From assembly GCA_007135435.1 (NCBI GenBank), contig SLIW01000393.1, positions 1 through 6,310 on the forward strand: a stretch of DNA of 6,310 nucleotides. Reading direction: 5' to 3'. Positions 1 through 4,942 of this stretch are shown here, in pieces. The translations under genes and the position numbers were made by a program. The DNA is from Natronomonas sp. Lineage in GTDB: Archaea > Halobacteriota > Halobacteria > Halobacteriales > Haloarculaceae. Position 1 is the first letter of the stretch; every line of letters begins with the position of its first letter. The notes beneath the pieces are model-generated. The model was not told the origin of the DNA, searched no databases, and saw only the letters and a list, made by a program, of their open reading frames with translations.

Positions 1-842
1 AGGAGGAGACCCTCGACGGCATCCGACGGCTCCTGTCGTACGTCCCGCTGAACAACCTCGAGGAGCCGCCACGGGTCGACCCGTGGGACGACCCCGACCG
101 CGACGCCGAGGTGGGCGACGTCGTCCCGACGTCGCCGAAGAAGCCCTACGACGTCGTCGCGGAGGTGTTCGACGAGCGGTCGTTCTACGAGGTCCACGAC
201 GCCTACGCGCGGAACGTGGTCGTCGGCTTCGCCCGCCTGGACGGCCGCCCGGTCGGGATCGTCGCCAACCAGCCGCGGGTCAGCGCCGGCACGCTCGACA
301 TCGACGCCTCCCAGAAGGCCGCGCGGTTCGTCCGGACCTGCGACGCGTTCAACGTCCCGATCGTCACCCTGGTCGACGTGCCCGGCTTCATGCCCGGGAC
401 CGACCAGGAGCACAACGGCATCATCCGCCACGGGGCGAAGCTCATCTACGCCTACGCCGAGGCGACCGTCCCGCTCCTGACGGTCATCACCCGGAAGGCC
501 TACGGCGGCGCCTACATCGTCATGGGGTCGACGGAGCTGGGCGCGGACGTCAACTACGCGTGGCCGGACGCCGAGATGGCCGTCCTCGGTCCACGCGGGG
601 CCGTGAACATCCTCTACCGGGAGGAGCTCGAGGCCGCGACTGACACCGAGCGCCGCCGCCAGGAGCTGATGGAGGCCTACCGGCAGGAGTTCGCCAACCC
701 CTACAAGCCCGCGGCCCGCGGCTACGTCGACGACGTCGTCGAACCGACCGACACCAGACGTCGGCTCGTCGAGGACCTCGAGCTGCTCGCGCGCAAGCGC
801 GTCGAGGGCCCGCCGAAGGACCACGGGAACATCCCGCTGTGA
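1..842 (+). CDS. pccB: Acyl-CoA (propionyl-CoA type) carboxylase, carboxyltransferase (beta) subunit, 5' end outside window
   Basis: This is the C-terminal half (about 279 codons, frame starting at base 3, stop TGA 840-842) of a biotin-dependent carboxyltransferase that moves CO2 from carboxybiotin to acetyl-/propionyl-CoA in the cytoplasm. Family members are about 510-520 residues, so roughly 235 residues lie upstream. Visible landmarks are the VDVPGFMPGT segment (from base 372), RKAYGGAYIVMG (about 492-527), whose backbone Gly-Gly amides form an oxyanion hole in this family, the WPDAEMAVLGPRGAVNILYR block (about 561-620), and the conserved C-terminus KDHGNIPL. The block reads GPRG where many homologues have a Glu, which is a minor change. 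It overlaps the following PccX-like gene by 4 nt (GTGA), implying coupled translation. Propionyl- versus acetyl-CoA preference cannot be read from this fragment; the haloarchaeal context favours propionyl-CoA. The crotonase-fold carboxyltransferase family is certain, the substrate less so. Confidence 0.93.
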   Translation, partial: EETLDGIRRLLSYVPLNNLEEPPRVDPWDDPDRDAEVGDVVPTSPKKPYDVVAEVFDERSFYEVHDAYARNVVVGFARLDGRPVGIVANQPRVSAGTLDIDASQKAARFVRTCDAFNVPIVTLVDVPGFMPGTDQEHNGIIRHGAKLIYAYAEATVPLLTVITRKAYGGAYIVMGSTELGADVNYAWPDAEMAVLGPRGAVNILYREELEAATDTERRRQELMEAYRQEFANPYKPAARGYVDDVVEPTDTRRRLVEDLELLARKRVEGPPKDHGNIPL

Positions 843-1144
843 CCATGCCACGACTCGAACCCGCGACCGAGGAGACCTCCAGCGCACCCACGGTCGTCGA
901 CCTGCCCACCGGCGACGGTCACGCCCGGCTGACGATCCCGCCGGACGCCGACGGCGACGAGGTCGCCGCGCTCGTCGCCGCCGTGACGACGCGCCTCGAC
1001 GAGGCCGCCGACGGTGACGAGCCGGCCGCCGACCGGACCGACCGCTGGACCCTCGCCAGACGGCTCCGCCTCCGACGCCGCTGCGAACTGCCCCGACGGT
1101 GCCGCCGGGGAGGTGAGTGGGCGGCGGCCGGGCGGCGTCCCTAA
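839..1144 (+). CDS. pccX: Small acyl-CoA carboxylase accessory subunit (PccX / epsilon-like, 'acc operon protein')
   Basis: A 101-residue protein if started at GTG 839, or 99 if started at ATG 845 (GTG-ACC-ATG; neither has a clear ribosome binding site). The GTG overlaps the carboxyltransferase stop as GTGA, which argues for coupling. The N-terminal half is acidic, with a short predicted strand (ARLTIPPDA, about 29-37) and helix (EVAALVAAVTTRLDEAA, about 41-57). The C-terminal third is Arg-rich: RWTLARRLRL (69-78) and a terminal GEWAAAGRR (92-100). The W..ARRLR...W...G pattern is what I expect of actinobacterial carboxylase epsilon subunits and of PccX, the small subunit described for Haloferax mediterranei propionyl-CoA carboxylase. 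I infer that it stabilises or activates the alpha-beta complex. The two Cys residues (82, 88) are unremarkable. The assignment rests on position and this weak motif, because the family is poorly conserved. Confidence 0.72.
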   Translation: MTMPRLEPATEETSSAPTVVDLPTGDGHARLTIPPDADGDEVAALVAAVTTRLDEAADGDEPAADRTDRWTLARRLRLRRRCELPRRCRRGGEWAAAGRRP

Positions 1145-1180
1145 CGCTTAGGGGCCTACCACGCGACTATTTACCACACC
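1145..1180 (+). promoter_or_regulatory. Probable promoter/leader of the thiolase-DUF35 operon
   Basis: The 36-nt gap between the PccX stop and the thiolase ATG contains the only AT-leaning bases nearby. GCTTAG (1146-1151, about 30-35 nt before the ATG) is a candidate TATA element for a leaderless transcript. ACTATTTA (1166-1173) lies 8-15 nt before the ATG, where a proximal promoter element would sit. No GGAGG precedes the start, which fits leaderless initiation. The match to the haloarchaeal TATA consensus is weak, and read-through from the carboxylase genes is equally possible. Confidence 0.35.
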
Positions 1181-2335
1181 ATGCCCGACGTAGCGGTCAT
1201 CGGCGCGTCGATGACGAAGTTCGGACGCCGGGAGGAGTGGGTGCTGGAGCTGCTCGCCGAGGCGGCGGAGGCCTGCCTGGAGGACGCCGGCGTCGAGGGG
1301 ACCGACCTGGATCACCTCTACGTCTCGAACATGGCCAGCGGCGAGTTCGAGGGGATGACGGGCATCCCGAACGCGCTGGCCCACGACATCGCGGCGATGC
1401 CGGCCTACACCCAGCGGGTCGACCAGACCTCCTCGTCCGGAGGGGCGGGGACCTACGCCGCCTGGCAGTCGGTCGCCAGCGGCGCCTCGGACATGACGCT
1501 CCTGGTCGGCGCCGAGAAGATGACCCACCGGTCGACCGGCGAGTCGACCGACATCATCGCCTCCGTCACCCACCCCGTCGAGTACAAACACGGCGTGACG
1601 CTGCCCTCGTTCGCCGGGCTGACCGCCCGGCTGTACCTGGATCGCTTCGACGCGCCGCGCGAGAGCCTCGCCAAGGTGGCCGTCAAGAACCACGAGAACG
1701 GCACGCGGAACCCGCACGCACAGTTCCAGAAGGAGATCGACGTCGAGACCGCCATGTCCTCGCCGATGGTGGCCGACCCGCTCCGGCTGTACGACTTCTG
1801 TCCGATCACCGACGGCTCCGCAGCCATGCTGTTCTGCCCTGCGGATCTGGCGCGCGAGTACGCCGACGAGTACGCCGTCGTCTCCGGGGTCGCCGGCGCG
1901 ACCGACACCCACGTCGTCCACGAGCGCGCCGACCCGACGACGATGGGCGGCGTGGTCGATTCGGGTCGCGCGGCCTACGAAATGGCAGGCCTCGATCCCG
2001 AGGACGTCGACGTCGCCGAGCTCCACGACATGTTCACCATCCTCGAGTTCCTCCAGATGGAGGGCCTCGACCTCGCCCCGAAGGGCGAGGCCTGGAAGGA
2101 GATGGACCGCGGGACGACGGCGATCGACGGCGAGCTGCCGATCAACACCTCCGGCGGCCTGAAGTCGAAGGGCCACCCGCTCGGCGCCTCTGGCGTCGGC
2201 CAGGGCTACGAGATCTACAAGCAGCTCGTCGGCGAGGCAGGGGATCGCCAGGTCGACGCCGAGGTCGGCCTGGCCTGCAACGTCGGCGGGTTCGGAAACT
2301 GCGTCATCACCACCATCATGGAGGCACGCCCATGA
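1181..2335 (+). CDS. Thiolase-fold acyl-CoA enzyme (archaeal/SCP-x-like), nucleophilic Cys replaced by Ser
   Basis: A 384-residue protein, normal length for an archaeal thiolase. The N-terminus VAVIGASMTKFGRR (4-17) is the standard first strand-loop. The block VDQTSSSGGAG (80-90) is where thiolases carry the nucleophile (pattern xAC-x-SG). Here Thr83-Ser84 replaces Ala-Cys, so the covalent cysteine appears absent (codon TCC 1430-1432). The other catalytic loops remain: ELHDMF with His282, GHPLGASG with His332, and ACNVGGFG with Cys366 in the position of the second catalytic cysteine. INTSGGLKSKGHP is typical of the SCP-x/archaeal branch. The gene overlaps a DUF35 OB-fold gene by 4 nt (ATGA); such partners bind archaeal thiolase/HMG-CoA synthase complexes and steroid-degrading thiolase-like aldolases. 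Database-style naming would be acetyl-CoA acetyltransferase, but with Ser84 the activity could be slow thiolysis, decarboxylation or aldol-type cleavage, or a non-catalytic role. Fold confident, reaction unknown. Confidence 0.9.
   Translation: MPDVAVIGASMTKFGRREEWVLELLAEAAEACLEDAGVEGTDLDHLYVSNMASGEFEGMTGIPNALAHDIAAMPAYTQRVDQTSSSGGAGTYAAWQSVASGASDMTLLVGAEKMTHRSTGESTDIIASVTHPVEYKHGVTLPSFAGLTARLYLDRFDAPRESLAKVAVKNHENGTRNPHAQFQKEIDVETAMSSPMVADPLRLYDFCPITDGSAAMLFCPADLAREYADEYAVVSGVAGATDTHVVHERADPTTMGGVVDSGRAAYEMAGLDPEDVDVAELHDMFTILEFLQMEGLDLAPKGEAWKEMDRGTTAIDGELPINTSGGLKSKGHPLGASGVGQGYEIYKQLVGEAGDRQVDAEVGLACNVGGFGNCVITTIMEARP
2320..2324 (+). promoter_or_regulatory. Ribosome binding site of the DUF35 gene
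   Basis: GGAGG lies inside the end of the thiolase gene, 7 nt before ATG 2332. It would be 13 nt before the second in-frame ATG at 2338, so it favours the upstream start, which overlaps the thiolase stop as ATGA. Confidence 0.6.
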
Positions 2336-2694
2336 CCATGGAGGCCTACCGGTACGGCGACGGCTCGATCACCTACCCCGGCCATCCCCGCGGCCCCGAC
2401 GGGAGCGAGCCGGTCGGGACGGTCGACCTCAGCGAGTACACCGCCGAGGTGGTCACCTGGACGACCTCCCACGCCACCCCGCCGGGCGTCCGCGAGCCGA
2501 ACACGCTCGCGATCGTCGAGTTCGACGTCGACGGGACGCCCGTCCGCGCGATCGGGCAGGTCACCACCGACGACGTCGAGATCGGCGACGAGGTCGAACC
2601 CGTCCACGTCGACGAGCTGCGCGAACCCGGCGCCGGCATCCGCGAACCGGCCAGCCAGGACTGGGACGGCTACCGGTTCGAGCCAACGGGCTAG
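2332..2694 (+). CDS. DUF35-type OB-fold acyl-CoA-binding partner protein, zinc ribbon missing
   Basis: A 120-residue protein. The region from VGTVDLSEYTAEVVTWTTS (28-46) through NTLAIVEFDVDGTPVRAIGQVT (57-78) to VEIGDEVEPVHVDEL (82-96) reads as the five-stranded OB fold of the DUF35/YgjK-N-like C-terminal domain. DUF35 proteins normally begin with a rubredoxin-like zinc ribbon with two Cys pairs. This one contains no cysteine anywhere; the N-terminus is a short YRYGDGSITYPGHPRGPDG segment instead. In characterised archaea a DUF35 protein bridges thiolase and HMG-CoA synthase, and in actinobacterial steroid catabolism it partners Cys-less thiolase-like aldolases. The 4-nt overlap with the thiolase-like gene and the internal GGAGG site indicate a stoichiometric partner. 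No HMG-CoA synthase gene is present in the window. Stop TAG 2692-2694. Confidence 0.82.
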   Translation: MTMEAYRYGDGSITYPGHPRGPDGSEPVGTVDLSEYTAEVVTWTTSHATPPGVREPNTLAIVEFDVDGTPVRAIGQVTTDDVEIGDEVEPVHVDELREPGAGIREPASQDWDGYRFEPTG

Positions 2695-2895
2695 CCGGCG
2701 TCCTGGCGGGACACGGGCGTGATGCGGCACGACCGGGGAGCGGACGTCCAGGGTGATCCATCTCCGGGGAGCGGCCACCGGCGGTCACGGGTGTGACCGT
2801 GGTGGTTCCGCGCCTTCGGGGGATCCTGTCGGGCCATATCAAGCATCCGGCTCAACAAACAGGGCGTCCCCCTACCGTCACAGACGGGCGACTTC
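2695..2895. other. Non-coding gap with a 7-bp hairpin and a short direct repeat
   Basis: The stretch between the DUF35 stop and the next promoter has no credible gene: the short open frames in it lack family features and ribosome binding sites. It holds a perfect inverted repeat, CGGTCAC-GGGT-GTGACCG (2782-2799), which could be an operator or a transcript 3'-end hairpin; no T-run follows, so a classical T-rich archaeal terminator is not evident. An 11-bp direct repeat CCGGGGAGCGG occurs at 2733-2743 and 2764-2774. No tRNA-like cloverleaf was found. Confidence 0.5.
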
Positions 2896-2925
2896 GGGAA
2901 CGTATTTAAATATCCTTCAAATAGG
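2896..2925 (+). promoter_or_regulatory. Strong archaeal promoter (BRE/TATA) of the small membrane protein gene
   Basis: A purine-rich BRE-like GGGAACG (2896-2902) is followed by the palindromic TATTTAAATA (2903-2912), close to the ideal haloarchaeal TATA box and unique in this GC-rich window. Transcription would start near 2932-2938, giving a leader of about 30 nt before ATG 2967. A second AT-rich patch TTCAAATAG (2916-2924) lies just downstream. The GAGG at 2956-2959, 7 nt before the ATG, is a usable ribosome binding site. Confidence 0.72.
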
Positions 2926-2966
2926 GGGCCCACCTTGACCTGAAGAGTGCGTCTAGAGGCGCCCGT

Positions 2967-3182
2967 ATGACGACTGCCACCGGATCAGACGTCACCGACA
3001 TCGAGTACGACCGCGGACGAACCGCGACCGTCGAGGCCGACGCTGTCGAGGAGGGACTGGATAGAGACAGGGCACTCGCCGGGCTGACAGGGCGTGTGAT
3101 GGTCGGGTGGGCGATCCTGTGGTCGGCGATCATCGCGTTCCTGTTCCTGTTCGGCGAGACGCTCGCGACCATCGTCGTCTGA
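2967..3182 (+). CDS. Small single-pass membrane protein of unknown function
   Basis: A 71-residue protein that I cannot assign to a named family. Residues 1-40 are hydrophilic and acidic (DIEYDRGRTATVEADAVEEG), with a charged LDRDRALAGLTGR turn just before the membrane. Residues about 44-71 (VMVGWAILWSAIIAFLFLFG then ETLATIVV) form one hydrophobic helix reaching almost to the C-terminus. With Arg residues at 34, 36 and 43 before the helix, the positive-inside rule predicts an N-in/C-out tail-anchored orientation. The gene is supported by a very strong TATA box, a GAGG site at 7 nt and a haloarchaeal-style acidic N-terminus. It stands alone, with its own promoter and a separate promoter for the next gene, so context says little. 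It could be a small stress or respiratory-chain accessory protein, but that is speculation. Confidence 0.72.
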   Translation: MTTATGSDVTDIEYDRGRTATVEADAVEEGLDRDRALAGLTGRVMVGWAILWSAIIAFLFLFGETLATIVV

Positions 3183-3230
3183 GACGGGCGACCCAGGGTC
3201 GAGTCGCCGCTCGTTCGCGCCTCGGAGGCC

Positions 3231-3267
3231 GAGACGTTTTCTCCCGGCGTCCCGAAGACTCCCGACC
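3231..3267 (+). promoter_or_regulatory. Leaderless-type promoter of the CapA-family gene
   Basis: TTTTCT (3237-3242) within GAGACGTTTTCTCCC sits 26-31 nt before ATG 3268, the spacing expected when transcription starts at or next to the start codon. No GGAGG-like site lies in front of the ATG (CCCGACC-ATG), consistent with leaderless translation. Confidence 0.5.
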
Positions 3268-4338
3268 ATGAGCGATCGCGTCCGGATCGGCCTGACGGGT
3301 GACGTGATGCTGGGCCGGAACGTCGACCGGCGGCAGCGACACCCCTCGCGGGAGCCGGCGGCCGTCTGGGGGGACGTCTGCGAACGACTGCGGTCGCTCG
3401 ACGCCCTGGTGATCAACCTGGAGTGCTGTCTGTCGACCCGGGGCGAACCGTGGGAGCGGACGTACCGGCCCTTCCACTTCCGGGCGGACCCCTCGTGGGC
3501 GATCCCGGCGCTCGAGGCGGCGGGTGTCGACTGCTGTGCCCTCGCGAACAACCACGTCCTCGACTTCGAGGAGCCGGCCCTCGTGGACACGCTGGATCAC
3601 CTGGACGAGGTGGGGATCGCCCGCGCCGGTGCGGGACGGACGCTCGACGAGGCCCTCGAGCCCGCCGTCTTCGAGGTCGACGGTGGCGACGACGCTGGCG
3701 ACGACGCTGGCGACGACGGTGAATGGACCGGTGATCCCGGCGGCACCGATGGGCTGTCGATCGCCGTCGTTTCGCTCACCGACAACACGCCGGAGTACGG
3801 CGCCGGTGCGGACGAGCCCGGGACGGCACACGTGGACATCGACGTCGACGACGAACGGACGCGCACGCGCGTCGAGACGGCCATGGAACGGGCACGGGGG
3901 GCCGAACCGGACCTGCTCGTCGCCTCGCTGCACTGGGGACCGAACATGGTCACCGAGCCGCCTCCGTCGTTCGAGTCGTTCGGCAGGTGGCTGGTCGACC
4001 GTGGCGTCGACGTCGTCCACGGCCACAGTGCGCACGTCTTCCAGGGCATCGAGGTCCACGACGGCGCGCCGATCCTCTACGACGCGGGCGACTTCGTCGA
4101 CGACTACGCCGTCGACCGGGAGCTCCGGAACGATCGGGGATTCCTGTTCGAACTCCACCTGGACGATGACGCGGTCCCCGCCGAGCTCAGGCTCGTGCCG
4201 ACCGAGATCCGAGACTGTTCTGTCCATCTCGCCGATGGGGACACCGCCACGTGGTCCCGCGAGCGGATCCGCGAGCGCTCGTCGCCGTACGGGACGACCT
4301 TCGAGCGCGACGGCGAGGAGCTGGTCCTCGCGCTGTGA
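3268..4338 (+). CDS. CapA/PgsA-family (PGA_cap) metallophosphoesterase-fold protein
   Basis: A 356-residue protein with the ordered motifs of the PGA_cap domain: GLTGDVMLGR (8-17), INLECCLS (49-56), ANNHVLDF (93-100), AGAGRTLDEAL (120-130), SLHWGPNM (220-227), VHGHSAHVFQGIE (250-262) and LYDAGDFVDDY (270-280). The Asp, Asn and His residues in these motifs are the likely metal ligands of the calcineurin-like fold. Bacillus CapA/PgsA works in poly-gamma-glutamate capsule formation, but most archaeal members stand alone, and no capB/capC-like gene is visible here. There is no signal peptide or membrane anchor: the first motif starts at residue 8, so the protein looks cytoplasmic. A low-complexity linker (GDDA repeats followed by GEWTGDPGGTDG, 140-162) interrupts the domain between strands. 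Poly-gamma-glutamate work is uncertain; a generic hydrolase role is as likely. Confidence 0.88.
   Translation: MSDRVRIGLTGDVMLGRNVDRRQRHPSREPAAVWGDVCERLRSLDALVINLECCLSTRGEPWERTYRPFHFRADPSWAIPALEAAGVDCCALANNHVLDFEEPALVDTLDHLDEVGIARAGAGRTLDEALEPAVFEVDGGDDAGDDAGDDGEWTGDPGGTDGLSIAVVSLTDNTPEYGAGADEPGTAHVDIDVDDERTRTRVETAMERARGAEPDLLVASLHWGPNMVTEPPPSFESFGRWLVDRGVDVVHGHSAHVFQGIEVHDGAPILYDAGDFVDDYAVDRELRNDRGFLFELHLDDDAVPAELRLVPTEIRDCSVHLADGDTATWSRERIRERSSPYGTTFERDGEELVLAL
3685..3720 (+). repeat. 12-bp in-frame tandem repeat in the CapA-family gene
   Basis: Three consecutive units of GGCGACGACGCT (3685-3696, 3697-3708, and 3709-3720 ending GGT) encode GDDA-GDDA-GDDG at residues 140-151. Because the unit is a multiple of three, copy-number change keeps the frame. 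It lies in a predicted surface loop. Confidence 0.85.
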
Positions 4339-4366
4339 TGCTGGTCCGATCCGCCCGTCTCCCGGC

Positions 4367-4434
4367 CAGCTGTCGCTCCCGAACAGCTGTCGCTCCCAGC
4401 CAGGTGTCGCTCCCGAACAGCTGTCGCTCCCAGT
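4367..4434. repeat. 17-bp tandem repeat, four units arranged as two 34-bp units, between convergent genes
   Basis: The 14-bp core CAGCTGTCGCTCCC occurs at 4367-4380, 4384-4397, 4401-4414 (one C-to-G change at 4404) and 4418-4431. It is separated by 3-bp spacers that alternate GAA, AGC, GAA, AGT. The two 34-bp halves (4367-4400 and 4401-4434) therefore differ only at two positions. A CTCCCG fragment just upstream (4359-4364) and CAG after 4434 may be eroded ends. The repeat sits in the 142-nt space between the CapA-family gene and ndk, which converge on it. The core carries the palindrome CAGCTG. It has no T-run, no long spacers and no known family that I recognise. Confidence 0.9.
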
Positions 4435-4480
4435 CAGTCGGACGTGTGGACGGCAGAAGTCCGACGCGCGGGCACGTGGG

Positions 4481-4942
4481 TTACTCGTAGAGCCAGGGCT
4501 CGTCGATCCGCTCGTAGTCGACCTGTTCGTCGTCGTCGAAGAACAGCTCGATCTCCCGCTGGGCGGAGCCTTCCTCGGTGTCGGAACCGTGGACGACGTT
4601 CCGGCCCAGGTCGAGACCGTAGTCCCCACGGATCGTCCCGGGTGCGGACTCGGCGGGGTCCGTCTCGCCCATCATCCGTCGCACCTGCGCGACGGCGTCC
4701 TGGCCCTCCCAGACCATCGCGAAGACGGGCCCGGAGGTGATGAAGTCGGTGAGGTCGTCGAAGAAGGGCTTGTCCACGTGTTCGGCGTAGTGCTCGCGGG
4801 CGTGGTCGTCGTCGAGGCGGGTGAACTTCCCCGCGACGAGCTTCAGCCCGCGGTCCTCGAATCGGGAGACGATCTCGCCGATCAGCCCGCGCTGGACGCC
4901 GTCGGGCTTGACCATCACGAAGGTGCGCTCGCGGTCCGCCAT
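4481..4942 (-). CDS. ndk: Nucleoside diphosphate kinase
   Basis: A 153-residue cytoplasmic enzyme, full length for the family, that transfers the gamma-phosphate from ATP to other (d)NDPs through a phosphohistidine. [18 protein letters not shown] (7-24) contains Lys12; Tyr52, Phe60, Arg88, Thr94 and Arg105 occupy the expected nucleotide-site positions; NVVHGSD (115-121) supplies Asn115 and the catalytic His118. [24 protein letters not shown] is the usual acidic haloarchaeal C-terminus. It is the last gene of the L7Ae-S28e-L24e-Ndk operon. Its ATG follows the L24e stop TAG with no gap, and a GAGGT site (4953-4957 on the complement) lies about 10 nt before the ATG within the L24e tail. The start is firm because the family N-terminus begins there. 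Confidence 0.97.
   Translation of the reverse strand: MADRERTFVMVKPDGVQRGLIGEIVSRFEDRGLKLVAGKFTRLDDDHAREHYAEHVDKPFFDDLTDFITSGPVFAMVWEGQDAVAQVRRMMGETDPAESAPGTIRGDYGLDLGRNVVHGSDTEEGSAQREIELFFDDDEQVDYERIDEPWLYE

Noticed and set aside
1148..2176. 342-residue - strand frame opposite the thiolase gene
   Set aside because: No recognisable domain; the opposite strand carries an unambiguous thiolase-fold protein.
1117..2331. Long N-terminal extension in frame with the DUF35 gene
   Set aside because: It overlaps the clear thiolase gene in another frame, reads as Arg/Gly-rich GC artefact, and the DUF35 gene has its own GGAGG and ATG at 2332.
2695..2966. tRNA or other structured RNA gene
   Set aside because: No cloverleaf, no T-loop GTTCRANNC and no extended pairing beyond one 7-bp hairpin.
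4367..4434. CRISPR array
   Set aside because: The units are 17 bp with 3-bp spacers; there are no unique 30-40 bp spacers and no cas genes.
3130..4629. 499-residue - strand frame opposite the CapA-family gene
   Set aside because: Antisense shadow of a gene with complete family motifs; typical of long spurious frames in GC-rich haloarchaeal DNA.
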